A stretch of 64,000 nucleotides of DNA from a virus (IMGVR_UViG_3300009164_000047:1-64000), one strand, 5' to 3'. Counted from the first letter of the stretch, positions 29,801-39,926 are shown. Made by a program: numbers and translations. Notes: generated from the letters alone by a model not told the origin.

Positions 29801-32800
29801 CAAGCGCAGGATATGTAAACTTTAATGACATTAAGATGTTTAGCTTATCATTTGACAGATTGAGTGTAGGTACGCTGACTGCAAATGACATATTTCAGGG
29901 TGATTATATTTGGATTGCAGATGACTATGGTAGTTGGAAAGTAACTACACCAATTCCAATGGGTACTATTAATAAACATGTTAATGCTATAAGTGTAAAT
30001 AATAATTTTAATGGTACTGCTACATTTGAATTTGATTTCCCGCACGGGTTAGTAAAAGACGATACATTTATGATTGTTAACTATGATTCCTCTATTGACG
30101 GGTTTTATAGAGTTAATACTGTAGGTGGTCTAACAACCGTGACAGTAGATTTATCATTGCCGTCAGACACAACCTCAATCAATAGTTTGGGTATTGCGTC
30201 TAAGTTTCAAACTCAACGCATAACAACCACAAAAGAATTATCTAATTTATTATTAATGAATGACGGGGCTAGTCAACAAAAAGTATGGGTTGACACTGAC
30301 CAAAATGGTAAATGGGCAGTATTGCAAAAAGATTTAAGCTACAAATATACTAATTTATTAAAACGATCAGGTACACAGAATTTTGGTAACTCTGTTATAT
30401 TTGATAAAGACTTAGGAATATATATTGGAGATCCTGGAGCAAGAACAGTTTACAGATATGCTTATGCTAAGGCAGGTACGTATGGTGTAACTTCAATTAA
30501 TGCAAATACATATGAATATAAAGAATCAGCATATGTAAATACAGCTGGATTTGGTACTGCAATGGCTAAATCAGATGATGTTATTATAATTACTTCACCT
30601 GGTGCGACAAACAGTTATGTCTATGTTGGTGTATTACATCCAAGTACGCATAAATCGTTTATTGTTCAACAAGTAATTACTATTGCCGGTAAACGTGTAG
30701 GTGATGCGGTAGCATTATCTGGTGATAAGAAATGGTTATATTTAAGTTCTTTAACAGAAGCAAAAGTTTATGTGTATAGACTTGATGATAATGTTATTCG
30801 TGTATCTGCTGGATTTGTACTCTCATCTGCAATCGCAATCTATGCTACTGGTTTTATAGTTAACGGAGACCAGTCTGATGGGTTAGGTCATGGAGATAAA
30901 GTTTCATTCTCTAATGCTATCAAAGCAGAATCATATGTAATTGAAACTAGTGAATACAATTTAGGTACAAATAAGACTACTTTTTACATTGAAGGTAATT
31001 TTAAATCACTAGTAGCTACTGGAACTACAGTCTATAAAGCAACATATAATTATTCAAGTGTAACAACATTAAATGTGTCAGATGTTATTCCTGCTTGGTC
31101 AGGCTCTACACCCTACAGTGTAGGTGCAGTGGTATTTCATAGTGGTAACACTTATATAGCAGTAGGCGGCAGCACTAACCAAAATCCAAGCACCCAGACA
31201 GTATACTGGAAAGTATCTAACACTGGCTTTGGTACTACTTTATCTACAAATTTTGATGGAAGTAAAGTTTTTATCAGTGCACCTACATTAGATTTTACAC
31301 CCACACTATTCAATATGGGTGCAGTATATGTTTATAACAGAATAGTGCAAAATATTACATACGTGCGTGACTCTATTGATTGGACAGATTTAACTACTAA
31401 GCTAGCGTGGTCTCCTGCAAATGGTATTTCAGTCTCACATAATGGTCAGTTACTAGTTCCTGCAATAGATTACACTACCACAGCTAACACAGTTACGTTT
31501 AAATATCCGTTTAGAGTTGGTGCAGGTGATGTAGTTAATATTAGTTCAGGCGACTTTGTTTTCACACAAACTCTTACACCATACGACTATAGAACAAGTG
31601 TTAGATCCAGTATTGCATTTGGTACAGGATTAGACACAAATATATTTGGCAATGATGTTCTTGTTGGTGCACCGTTCGATATATCAGTTGATAATTATGA
31701 AGGTGCAGTCTATAGATATACACATGAAGGTAAAAAGTACGGCACAATTACTGGAGTAAATGCAGTAACTTTGGTTTCTACTGCAACTATTTTAATCAAC
31801 GGAACAGTTGTAGTATTACCTAGTACAGGTTTAAATAATATTGTTACTGCTATTAACCAAGCAGGAATATTAAACGTGATAGCAACTGCCATTGATGAAA
31901 CTAAACTACAGATTAGTTTACGTGATCCTAAATTAGGTAGATTAAATGACAAATTAACAATCACTGTGTTTAACAAATCTGTACTAGATAGTTTAGGAAT
32001 CAAAGAGTACACCCAAACACAAACTATTAGAGAAGTTCATAATACTACAAATCCAACTCAATTTGGATATTCTATAAAGTTTAATGAATATAACTCAGTG
32101 GCGATTAGTGCGCCGGTGGCAAATAGATTTGCCGCAACAACATTTGATTTTATTGACGATAGTAAATCAAATAATGACACGTATTTTGATAATAACTTCA
32201 CTAGATTTATTGATTCATTTGCAAATGCAGGTGCAGTATTTGTTTATGACTATATTGCAGAATATAATGAAAGTCTAAGTAACTTAGGTAGTTATGTATT
32301 TGCTCAATCATGTAATGATTTAATTACTAACATTGGACCTAGTGCATTCTATGGTAGACAATTAGCATTTAGTGAATACACATTGGTTGTTGGTATACCT
32401 GATAATTATTCAGGAGATGGATTTAATGGTAGGGTAGTTGCTTATAAAAATCTTACTAACAAACCAAATTGGAACATATTTAGAAAATCAAATGATGTTG
32501 TTGATGTTGATAGATTATCCGGAGTTCAAATATATGACAACGACACCAATGAACGTAGTCAATCATTAGATTATATTGATCCATTGCAAGGCAAGTTGTT
32601 GGGTGTGGTCATGGAAAATCTAGACTATGTTGATAGCATTGACCCTGCTGGTTACAATACAGACGTTAGAAATCATAACTTAGTTTGGTCTAGTGAATAT
32701 ATAGGTAAACTATGGTTTGACACATCCTCAACTCGTTTTGTAAACTATCACCAAGAAGATACTGTATATAATAGTAGATATTGGGGCACTGTTTTCCCTG

Positions 32801-35800
32801 ATAGTGTAGTAAGCGTATATACGTGGGTCGAGAGTGATGTTACTCCCGTAAACTACACAGGAACAGGAACACCCTACGACTTAGAATCATATACAACTAC
32901 AGTCGAAGTTGATAATGCAGGATCATTAGTATTGAAATACTATTACTGGGTAAAGAATACTAATGTTATTCAAAGTACTAAGGGCAAAACTCTATCTGAT
33001 ACAATTTTAGAATTATATATTGCAAATCCAATAACATCAGGTGTGCCATTCTTTGCGGCATATAAACCAAACGTATTTGGCTTGTATAATGCTAGTGACT
33101 TTATAACAGATTTAACCTCTAGTTTATATATTGGTTTCAGTTCTGGTAGTAACGAAACACCGGCATACAATGAATATAAATTAATTCGTGCAGGTTATGA
33201 AGATGACTTTATTGCCGGTATCCCCTCAATGTATACCGAGCATAATGAACCAGAAGCGATGTATGAAAAATTACTAGACAGTCTTGCTGGTATGGACAGT
33301 CAGGGTCGTGTAGTACCCGACATTACATTACCTAAGTTAATGCAAACTGGTACAGCATATAGACCTAGACAAAGTATGTTTAAGAATAGATTAAAAGCAT
33401 TGGCTAACTATTTTGGATATGCTAATACAGTATTGAAACAATACCCTATCGCTGAGTTTAAAACTCCTAGTTTGCTAGGTTCTAGTAATAGTGAAAGTAG
33501 TACAGTAAGAGCACCTACATTCTTTACTATAGCTGGAGTTGATTTTGATACAACTAAGTATTGGGAATATATTTACTGGTGGGCTGAAGGTTATAGTGTC
33601 AATACTAAAATTGACGTTGAAGTTTCTAAATATTATGGTCTTGCCACACTGATCCCGTACCTAGGTATGATCGCCGGTGTTACTATGAATAGTGATGGTA
33701 AGCGTGAAGTATATGTGTACAACGGAAAGTCATGGGATAGGATTGGATTAGAACAGGGTACAATTCAAATCAAAGAATCATTGTGGAATTATTCTGGATA
33801 CAAAATTGGTTTTGACAGTAATTTCTTTGATTTAGATGCATATGATTCATATCCTTCAATGGAAACTCGCTATATAATTCGTGCATTGAATGAACAAATT
33901 TACACAGAGACATTGCGAATTCACCGTAATAAGAGTTTGATATTGTTGTTTGAATATATTGTAAGCGAGAATACAACTTCACAAAACAACTTAACTTGGT
34001 TAAATAAAACATCATTGGTAGATGTACAGCATACATTACGTGAATTAGCACAAGATAAAAACTATAAGCGTGATAATCAAGTGTTCTTGGAAGGCTTCAT
34101 TAATGAAGTTAAACCTTATCGTGTTGTCATTAAAGAATTCTTATTGAAGTACACTAAAGCAGAATCATTTACTGGACAGGTAACTGACTTTGATTTGCCG
34201 GGCAGATATAGCGTTACTACAGATAGATTTATAACACCTAATTTAGTTTTTGATTCAGTAAGAGCTACCGGACAAGTTTTACCTACTGATGCTATCTGGA
34301 CTGATAGTTTATATTCTGACTGGTATAGTAATTACGGTATATCATTGACCGGAAGTGCCAACAATCCAATCACATCTTTGGAAATATATTTAGATAAAAT
34401 TAGCGATGTTTTGTATGTAGATGATGCTTTTGGATTACCAGTAACTGGAAGAATTAAAATTGATAATGAGTACATTAACTATTCTCAAATTGACAGAGAA
34501 AAGGGTAAATTATACAGTTTAACTCGCGGCGCAGGTGATAGTGATGTAGCTAACCATATCCCAGGAACAATTGTGTATATAGATTTACCGGGAGTAGTAC
34601 TGTTAGATTCAGGAAGAGACTATATTGACCCTCCACAGATTAGTGCAGTAATTGATTCAACAATTTATCCTGCACCAACTAGACCTGCTACTCTTATACC
34701 AGTTATGTCAGGTGGAAAAGTAATTGACATTACTGTAACTGATCCGGGATTAGGATATACAACTAAACCGGATATTGTTATTCAAGCATCAATCACTATA
34801 TTATTTGATAGTGCAAATATTAACTACAATGATAATACTATAAACATTAATGCAGTTTCGTTATTAACCGGAGATGCAGTAAAATATATCAAATCATTAA
34901 CAAGTCTTGGTATCTCTGGGTTACAAAACAAAAAATATTACTATGTGCGAGTGATTAGTACAGACAGTTTATTTTATAAAAAATCAGTTATAGCATTGTA
35001 CACTACCAAGAATAATGCAATGATAGATTCACGCAGAGTGAATTTAGCTGAAAGTATAAACAGCATTAATAACAAGTTGGAAGTTTCTGCAAGAGCAGTA
35101 CCAATAGTATCCAATACACCAACAAGAGAATTAACTTCTACACTAAAATTTGACAGAACAAGTTATAGAACTAAGGTCGAAGAATGGACATCCGGTGAAT
35201 ACTACGGTAGTGTTGTTACTAATAATGGTGTAGAAAGTAGTTTAGACTTATCAGTGAACTATGCTATACCGTATCCGGGACTTACTGGAGTAGCAACTCA
35301 CCCAGGATCAGCTACTGACGGAACTGGTGCAATATTTACAATATACAATATATTGTTTGGTCTATCTTACGATGCTGAAATTACTTTTGCAGGTGCATCA
35401 TACGATGTGGGTGATATTATAACCATATCAGGTGCCAATCTAAGTGGAATCTCATCTACAAATAATTGCGTCTTAACAGTTACTACAATTAGTAATGTAG
35501 GCGGAATAACTTCAGTGACTGTTGCAGGCACGCCATCAACCGTTACACGTGCAAGTATTCAACAAGCAGTATTACCAATCACTAACGTGAGTTCTATAAA
35601 TGCAACCATTGCATCTACTACTAACGGTATTATATACGGTAATCAATTTGCCGCTGCTGGAACTATTAATGGATTGTTTATTTCAGGAATGGTACTAAGC
35701 GGTGGAACTATTCCTGCAAACTCAGTTCACATTACTAAAGTTGTAACTGCTAAATTTACTGCTGAAATTTTTGGTACATCGTCAGTTAAAATATTGACAG

Positions 35801-38800
35801 GAACTCTACCAAAAATAGGCATGCTGGTTACCGGATTTACAATACCAGCAAATACATTTGTTATTTCTGTGTCTAGTGAATACGTAGAGTTGTCTAACAT
35901 TATCAGAATAACACCGGCAGTTCAGTTTATAGACTTTACTGGAGTGATTTACGATCTTAACACCACCGTTACTACTCAATTAAATGTTGCAATAACCGGC
36001 ACATCAGGTGATTCCGTAGCAACATTAAATTATTCAGTTACAAACTTACAACCAGGACAAATTAAAGGTCTACAGTTATATTTTTATAAAATTATTAATC
36101 CATATACATATGTTGATTCAAGACCCGGCGGTGCAACTATCAAGGTGTTTAAGCCAAACTTCTCTGCTCAAAACATAACAAATAAGTACTTCATTCAAAT
36201 TATTGATCCTGGTACTATTTACGCTAATGGTGATGTTATTGTAATTAACGGTAGCAATTTAGGTGGTGTGAATGGTATTAATGATGCTAAGATTACAGTA
36301 AAGCTAGCAGATTATATAACTAATGAAATAAGCGTATATGAATTAAACGGGGTAGCAGTTAACTCTTTTGAAAAATACTATGTCAAGCCTATTAGTCAGA
36401 CACAAGTTGCGTTATTCTATGACACCTCACTAGTAAGACCTGTACCAAACCATGCATTTACATTCCTAAGTGGTGATTATGCATATATTCCAGAACCAAT
36501 CTACATTACATCCGGACACACTCGCAGTCCATATAGTTTAGTAACATTCAATAATACATTATATCGTTGCATGGTAAGTAATAATGATATTGCATTTGAT
36601 TTTAACAAATGGGAAGAAGTACGTAGTGATGAATTTGATTTGAATGCATTAGATAGAATCATGGGATTCTACAATCCAACAGACAACATGCCAGGTAAAA
36701 ATCTACCAATGTTAGTATCTGGTATTGATTATCCAAATAATACTTACTTTGGTCAACCGTTTGATGACTTAGTTAATGAACTAGATACTGTATTGAAGGA
36801 TCAAATATTCTATCCAAGCAATATCAATTTACGTGGTATTATCGTAGCCGAACAAAACTTGTTGGTTGCAATTGGTGATACTGAATCATATTCTATTATA
36901 TTGTTAAGTCACGATACTGGCGTAACTTGGACTATGAAACAAATCAGTAAAAATGTATTAAATGTACAAGACATTAGATATGATGAAGGTCATTATGTTA
37001 TCGTTACAAGTAATATACATTCACCTGTCGTAACCAGCAACGACTTAGAAAATTGGGTATCAGTGGGAGAATTTACACCATACGATACTAATAAATTTGA
37101 TGATGTGGGATATGATAGTTCATCAATTTCTGCACCAAAAGATAAATTGTACAGTGTAATTTATAACAACAATTTCTATATTGCTGTGGGTGATGAATTA
37201 CTAATCAGCCCGGACAGCTATACTTGGAGTGTTCAATATAGCTTCAGAAGTTCATTACCTCAACAATTTAAACGTGTAGCTTATGTATCTTCTGCATTCT
37301 TTGACGGTTATATTGCTACTGGTCTTGGTACAATTACTAATACTACTGTTAATGGATACACATCATTGGTATCAACTTCTAAAACTTTCAGAAGTTTGAA
37401 CGGTCTTGATTGGGAAGAAATATTACCAAGAGTAGTATCAACTGGATTAAATGTAGTATTATCATCTGGAACAGCTATTGTTTTAGCTGGTGACAATTAT
37501 CAAGTTTTCACATCAACTAACTCTCATGCATGGGATCCGGCATCAATTGACGGTACTGCAAAGACATCTAATCTGTTAAACGGTATATATGCTAACGGAA
37601 TGTTTGTTATTGTGGGCGATGATGGTACCATTATAACTAGCCCGGATGGAATTATTTGGAGTGAAGTAGTATCTAATACTACCAAGACATTGACTGCAAT
37701 AACATATAGTGACGATAATTGGATTATTGTTGGATCCGATGCTACTATTCTACGTAGCACTGATGCTGTTATATGGCAAAATGTATCATTGATTAAGACA
37801 GAAGAAAACTTCTATCAAATCAAAGGTGATCCATTCATTTCTGGTTATGGACCAGAGGAATTAGTTCCCGGTGTATTAACAGATACGTTAACCATGACTG
37901 TTACAACTCGCCCGGGAAGTACATGGCTAGTTGAAGATTATCCATTCAATGGATTTACAGTTAAAAAATTCATACATGCACTTACTGATTTACCAATAGA
38001 CTTTTCTCTGATTACCGAGAATCCTGCACACGTTGCATTATACTTAATGGATTCTTCTACTAAGTTAGGTTTTAGAATTTATCAAGATATAACACCTACT
38101 ACATCTAATAGCTATTCATATTCAATCAATTGGATTACTCAATCAATCACGCTAAGTGCTTTGGATGGTGTTAGTTTGTATGATAACACAAAATATCTAC
38201 AAATTGAAGTATATGAATTTGGTAATGGCAATCAAGAAGTTAGAAGTAATTCGCAGAACTTGCCTTTACGTATTGATCCTGTTACAGGTTATAGTGAAAT
38301 ATGGTTAGGTTATGCATACGCACCGGAAATATATGCTACTCCTGTTGTTTACTTAAACGGTAACCCTTTAATATATGAGGATGATTACAAAATATCAACC
38401 ACCGCATCTAAAGAAGCTAAATTATTGTTCACTACAACATACCATTCTGAAACTGATTATTTAAGTTTTGCAATTATGGGTCTAGAAATTAACTCTAAAC
38501 AAAATAGTTTCAGTATTCCACAAACACAAGTATTTGAAGTTGCACCATCTATAACTGAATTAGTTCTCACTAATTTTGTTGGATTGTCTTCAGATGGTTA
38601 TACCAATGATGTAGATGCTATTGTAGAATATAATGGTGTAAGATTAATTCCAACTATCCAGTATACTATTGCAGTTGATCCTAATTCAGAAATTGGTACA
38701 GTGACATTATTGTTTAATCCGGCATCTGGCGAAGATTTGATTAGTGTTACTACATTCCATGATACCCGTGACCAATACTTGTTAACAGAAAACATTAACA

Positions 38801-39924
38801 CATTACAAGTAACTCCACTATTAACTGTCAACACTGATAAAGGTGAGTTGACATTAATCGTTACTACGGTACCTGAATTTGTCACCGGTGACTTAATAAC
38901 AATTGATGGTATTAACGGTACTACACAATTAAATGGTAATGAATATTATGTTAGATTAATGACTCCTGTAACAGAGGATGCAATAACATATCAACCAATT
39001 AAACTATTCTATGATGTATTGTTGGCAAAACCAGTAACTGGTAAAATACTAACAAGTTATGTGTCTGGTGGATATATTTGGAAATCTGACACTACACATG
39101 AAATAAATCAACCTGATTTAACGTTGACTAATATTAATAGATTGTTTGTGACTATTAACGGATACAAAGTTGACAACAGTAGACTTAAACTTAAGAGTGG
39201 AAACAAGCTTAATATTTTAGAACCTATTACTACGGGTGATGTTGTTTTGATTACCAGTATGATTACAAACGCTACACCCAATCAACTAGTATATGTAAAT
39301 CACATTGATAAAAATGGTGAACAATCAATATACCGAGCAAATACAGGTGTCAGAACTTGGTTGACAAAAAACTTAGAAGTACTTGACAGTCAAATATATG
39401 TCGAAGATGTAGCTAAGTTGTTAGATTTAGTCAAAACAACCGTAGTTGCAGCTACAATAAATGAAAATGTTGCGTGCCTTGTAAATTACGCAGTCGAGAC
39501 CATTAAGGAAATTTCTGTATATAATATTTCTACACTAACTCAAATAAGTACAGAAAATATTACATTGGCTATTAAGAATTCTAGACCAGTGATTTATATA
39601 GCTAAAGGTGCTTCTGAAGGTGATAACTTGGAGGTTTCACTACGACTAGGTAACACTATCAATATTGGTGGGGAAATTATTACTTTTAAGAAAGTTAATA
39701 CTGAGACTAATACAATTTCAGGAATTACCCGAGGAGTAGATGGTTCTGGTGCTAGATTGATGCATTCGGAATATACTATGGTCTATGGTGTAAAATTGAC
39801 AAATACATTGTTCAATTTCTACTATAACCGTACTTGGAACAGTGAGGACTATTCAGTTGAGGGTGATCCGTTGCAAGTCAGTGACAGCTTCCCGGCTAAC
39901 TTCTTGCAGGTCGGTACAGAATAA
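23809..39924 (+). CDS. Giant baseplate-associated structural protein (5371 residues, gp7 position)
   Basis: One uninterrupted frame of 16.1 kb. The N-terminus (MANRVRTIDFLPEIFRTETN, NNQFLGATLDQLV) follows gp6, where T4 has gp7, and I infer a wedge-initiator-like start fused to a long multidomain extension. Visible parts are: two CBM5/12-like modules near residues 1783-1830 and 2427-2470 (W, YVKGSIV and NKYWMA; then WSGSTPYSVGAVVFHSGNTY); FG-GAP-like repeats near 2190-2885 (GTALAKSD-type blades, DVLVGAP, VVGIPDNYSGDGFNG); two NYS/ITRG modules (LYSLTRGAGDSD near 3565; TISGITRGVDGSG near 5305); and a BNR/Ycf48-like propeller near 4345-4665 (IITSPDGIIWSEV and similar). It probably spans baseplate and periphery. 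Function beyond this is inference. Confidence 0.65.
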   Translation: MANRVRTIDFLPEIFRTETNNQFLGATLDQLVTPPKLDKIEGYIGRKFEYGLTASDSYIVEPSKIRQDYQFEPGVIFTKTNTSTAVDFLTYPGLVDALVSENGSVINHSKLFANQFYSWDSFVDLDKLVNFSQYYWLPDGPDVVDVKTSLLYNKLDYVVTNQSIDYSISANDISLGKNPIITLLRGGTYTFNVSQPNKFYIQTSPGTSGKNPSRVNLTSREIYGLDNNGIDAGFMTFTVPYATDQDNIKYPGNNPVDIVCTLPFEKVHGMPLSKLKEIDGINSLRNRTLMFYGFKPGTTAKLTNFYDNVAFDDVTYDGGDTTVITNNFYKINYVSEDDGDPVIILTEQKVIPTNQKITAIFGETFISRDFVKNQLGEILQLAQITADLDTLYYQDAVDPLKTGLIKLVEDNASHKINVEAEILGKKTYKSPFGVVFTNGMKINFVGSIFPESYKDKKYYVEGVGTGIELVPETDVLVPETFSQIVYKSYDNEGFDTSTFSERLNVPVVKDYITISRNAKNRNAWSRSNRWFHINVLKATALYSSGKISNAALNNADNRAKRPIIEFYPNLKLFNSGTMHKTFVDFIDTTTTNANTQVSGQTSYIPDGSLPLFDGATIVFTADNDVEVRNKIFTVRFRSITGSGSPIITLTNANKDVIVANEQVVSKRGTNNVGKTYYFNGSNWSYSQAKTLINQPPIFDVFDINGVSFSNQSYYQGSDFKGTKLFSYAIGTGTDDIILGFPIKYSSVANIGDINFNIDFNSDSFNFIKNFVSTTYNITDGYVHNYTSLTAYNRKIGWETAIGESFQYQAFEFEYTIGKSFSTLKFNILPVTSSPWPTVKVYFDSTELTSSQFTVKTSTTLNQTTVTLLFPPVVNTMMQVLIYSNDPLDSKAYFTIPSNLSNNPFNVDIPELSLGDLRGHYQSIYNNSRKITGDVFGANNFRDVGNLIPYSTKIIRNSAPMVKLAAFMRHPEYNLIDSLSFNAQEYVKFKQLMLSTVDQSEYFPTMSGGQMLDDVLQQIASYKQESDSFFWSDMLPARAPYISKIYTFNAFIDTSFFPLSKIYDFKNANYNSILVYSKNTVGGIDRYTQLIKDLDYTISSTQPKLQITKDLVAGDTIIVNEYNTTYGSYVPNTPSKLGLYPASRPSIVLDNSYLIPTYFIKGHDGSLTKLFGAYNNGYLEDFKDKVLLEFETRIYNNIKVSAPIPIKEDEIIPGYFRSTGNSIAEVQNIYSVNFLDWVGKNNIDFANNFYSSSEKFTWNYKNATDKTNKVITQGFWRGIYLWYYDTTTPHSTPWEMLGLTDKPSWWDARYGEAPYTSDNKVLWTDIEAGRINGTVNSRRARPGLSTILPVDSYGNLKNPFNTMVRDYSKAVFNTAWDVGDVGPAEYSYRRSSNWPFDLMKIIALLKPAKFFSLAQDIDLYTYSSEFNQFLLDGFLHGNKIPLLYGNGTAQHGYMNWIVDYVQRTGHIGHNKVTSLLNNLDVRLIYRIAGFTDKEYLNFYLEKTSTNSNNVSLLLPSESYNVMLYQNQPEFTIRYSSIIIQKTSANGYSVTGNSQTRSYFMTYTSDPDGTYKVIEVNGKKVNIPNNYSTVIKYVPYGTVFTTAQSLGEFITNYGRYLTDQGIQFDNQENEFILNWEQMVAEALYWVGANWEVGSLISINPVANCLVINKDSLIVQPLTAQDKNFILNQNLYAIHSSDLAILRDDTRFEVRPLNDGDTISYFTASLNSLEHGIVFDNVSLFNDTIFNKLTGLRQNRLFLRGQKTAEWNGTLNAQGFLLNQDNIENWSANVKYVKGSIVTHQNKYWMANKTVLASLTFNSNDWIETDYEKIQKGLLPNASTRASESALYYDIKNANLKNDGDLLGFSLIGYRPRDYLSASDLSDISQVNLYKSFLSEKGTKNAVNIAQNITLDVGQIKYDVYENWAIKTAEYGGITNHNFIEFKLNKTQLTGNPNIIGIVNDKPESGLLQTIPLYGLTNFGSVITDINILPRKPLDYFEKLPSAGYVNFNDIKMFSLSFDRLSVGTLTANDIFQGDYIWIADDYGSWKVTTPIPMGTINKHVNAISVNNNFNGTATFEFDFPHGLVKDDTFMIVNYDSSIDGFYRVNTVGGLTTVTVDLSLPSDTTSINSLGIASKFQTQRITTTKELSNLLLMNDGASQQKVWVDTDQNGKWAVLQKDLSYKYTNLLKRSGTQNFGNSVIFDKDLGIYIGDPGARTVYRYAYAKAGTYGVTSINANTYEYKESAYVNTAGFGTAMAKSDDVIIITSPGATNSYVYVGVLHPSTHKSFIVQQVITIAGKRVGDAVALSGDKKWLYLSSLTEAKVYVYRLDDNVIRVSAGFVLSSAIAIYATGFIVNGDQSDGLGHGDKVSFSNAIKAESYVIETSEYNLGTNKTTFYIEGNFKSLVATGTTVYKATYNYSSVTTLNVSDVIPAWSGSTPYSVGAVVFHSGNTYIAVGGSTNQNPSTQTVYWKVSNTGFGTTLSTNFDGSKVFISAPTLDFTPTLFNMGAVYVYNRIVQNITYVRDSIDWTDLTTKLAWSPANGISVSHNGQLLVPAIDYTTTANTVTFKYPFRVGAGDVVNISSGDFVFTQTLTPYDYRTSVRSSIAFGTGLDTNIFGNDVLVGAPFDISVDNYEGAVYRYTHEGKKYGTITGVNAVTLVSTATILINGTVVVLPSTGLNNIVTAINQAGILNVIATAIDETKLQISLRDPKLGRLNDKLTITVFNKSVLDSLGIKEYTQTQTIREVHNTTNPTQFGYSIKFNEYNSVAISAPVANRFAATTFDFIDDSKSNNDTYFDNNFTRFIDSFANAGAVFVYDYIAEYNESLSNLGSYVFAQSCNDLITNIGPSAFYGRQLAFSEYTLVVGIPDNYSGDGFNGRVVAYKNLTNKPNWNIFRKSNDVVDVDRLSGVQIYDNDTNERSQSLDYIDPLQGKLLGVVMENLDYVDSIDPAGYNTDVRNHNLVWSSEYIGKLWFDTSSTRFVNYHQEDTVYNSRYWGTVFPDSVVSVYTWVESDVTPVNYTGTGTPYDLESYTTTVEVDNAGSLVLKYYYWVKNTNVIQSTKGKTLSDTILELYIANPITSGVPFFAAYKPNVFGLYNASDFITDLTSSLYIGFSSGSNETPAYNEYKLIRAGYEDDFIAGIPSMYTEHNEPEAMYEKLLDSLAGMDSQGRVVPDITLPKLMQTGTAYRPRQSMFKNRLKALANYFGYANTVLKQYPIAEFKTPSLLGSSNSESSTVRAPTFFTIAGVDFDTTKYWEYIYWWAEGYSVNTKIDVEVSKYYGLATLIPYLGMIAGVTMNSDGKREVYVYNGKSWDRIGLEQGTIQIKESLWNYSGYKIGFDSNFFDLDAYDSYPSMETRYIIRALNEQIYTETLRIHRNKSLILLFEYIVSENTTSQNNLTWLNKTSLVDVQHTLRELAQDKNYKRDNQVFLEGFINEVKPYRVVIKEFLLKYTKAESFTGQVTDFDLPGRYSVTTDRFITPNLVFDSVRATGQVLPTDAIWTDSLYSDWYSNYGISLTGSANNPITSLEIYLDKISDVLYVDDAFGLPVTGRIKIDNEYINYSQIDREKGKLYSLTRGAGDSDVANHIPGTIVYIDLPGVVLLDSGRDYIDPPQISAVIDSTIYPAPTRPATLIPVMSGGKVIDITVTDPGLGYTTKPDIVIQASITILFDSANINYNDNTININAVSLLTGDAVKYIKSLTSLGISGLQNKKYYYVRVISTDSLFYKKSVIALYTTKNNAMIDSRRVNLAESINSINNKLEVSARAVPIVSNTPTRELTSTLKFDRTSYRTKVEEWTSGEYYGSVVTNNGVESSLDLSVNYAIPYPGLTGVATHPGSATDGTGAIFTIYNILFGLSYDAEITFAGASYDVGDIITISGANLSGISSTNNCVLTVTTISNVGGITSVTVAGTPSTVTRASIQQAVLPITNVSSINATIASTTNGIIYGNQFAAAGTINGLFISGMVLSGGTIPANSVHITKVVTAKFTAEIFGTSSVKILTGTLPKIGMLVTGFTIPANTFVISVSSEYVELSNIIRITPAVQFIDFTGVIYDLNTTVTTQLNVAITGTSGDSVATLNYSVTNLQPGQIKGLQLYFYKIINPYTYVDSRPGGATIKVFKPNFSAQNITNKYFIQIIDPGTIYANGDVIVINGSNLGGVNGINDAKITVKLADYITNEISVYELNGVAVNSFEKYYVKPISQTQVALFYDTSLVRPVPNHAFTFLSGDYAYIPEPIYITSGHTRSPYSLVTFNNTLYRCMVSNNDIAFDFNKWEEVRSDEFDLNALDRIMGFYNPTDNMPGKNLPMLVSGIDYPNNTYFGQPFDDLVNELDTVLKDQIFYPSNINLRGIIVAEQNLLVAIGDTESYSIILLSHDTGVTWTMKQISKNVLNVQDIRYDEGHYVIVTSNIHSPVVTSNDLENWVSVGEFTPYDTNKFDDVGYDSSSISAPKDKLYSVIYNNNFYIAVGDELLISPDSYTWSVQYSFRSSLPQQFKRVAYVSSAFFDGYIATGLGTITNTTVNGYTSLVSTSKTFRSLNGLDWEEILPRVVSTGLNVVLSSGTAIVLAGDNYQVFTSTNSHAWDPASIDGTAKTSNLLNGIYANGMFVIVGDDGTIITSPDGIIWSEVVSNTTKTLTAITYSDDNWIIVGSDATILRSTDAVIWQNVSLIKTEENFYQIKGDPFISGYGPEELVPGVLTDTLTMTVTTRPGSTWLVEDYPFNGFTVKKFIHALTDLPIDFSLITENPAHVALYLMDSSTKLGFRIYQDITPTTSNSYSYSINWITQSITLSALDGVSLYDNTKYLQIEVYEFGNGNQEVRSNSQNLPLRIDPVTGYSEIWLGYAYAPEIYATPVVYLNGNPLIYEDDYKISTTASKEAKLLFTTTYHSETDYLSFAIMGLEINSKQNSFSIPQTQVFEVAPSITELVLTNFVGLSSDGYTNDVDAIVEYNGVRLIPTIQYTIAVDPNSEIGTVTLLFNPASGEDLISVTTFHDTRDQYLLTENINTLQVTPLLTVNTDKGELTLIVTTVPEFVTGDLITIDGINGTTQLNGNEYYVRLMTPVTEDAITYQPIKLFYDVLLAKPVTGKILTSYVSGGYIWKSDTTHEINQPDLTLTNINRLFVTINGYKVDNSRLKLKSGNKLNILEPITTGDVVLITSMITNATPNQLVYVNHIDKNGEQSIYRANTGVRTWLTKNLEVLDSQIYVEDVAKLLDLVKTTVVAATINENVACLVNYAVETIKEISVYNISTLTQISTENITLAIKNSRPVIYIAKGASEGDNLEVSLRLGNTINIGGEIITFKKVNTETNTISGITRGVDGSGARLMHSEYTMVYGVKLTNTLFNFYYNRTWNSEDYSVEGDPLQVSDSFPANFLQVGTE

Positions 39925-39926
39925 AT

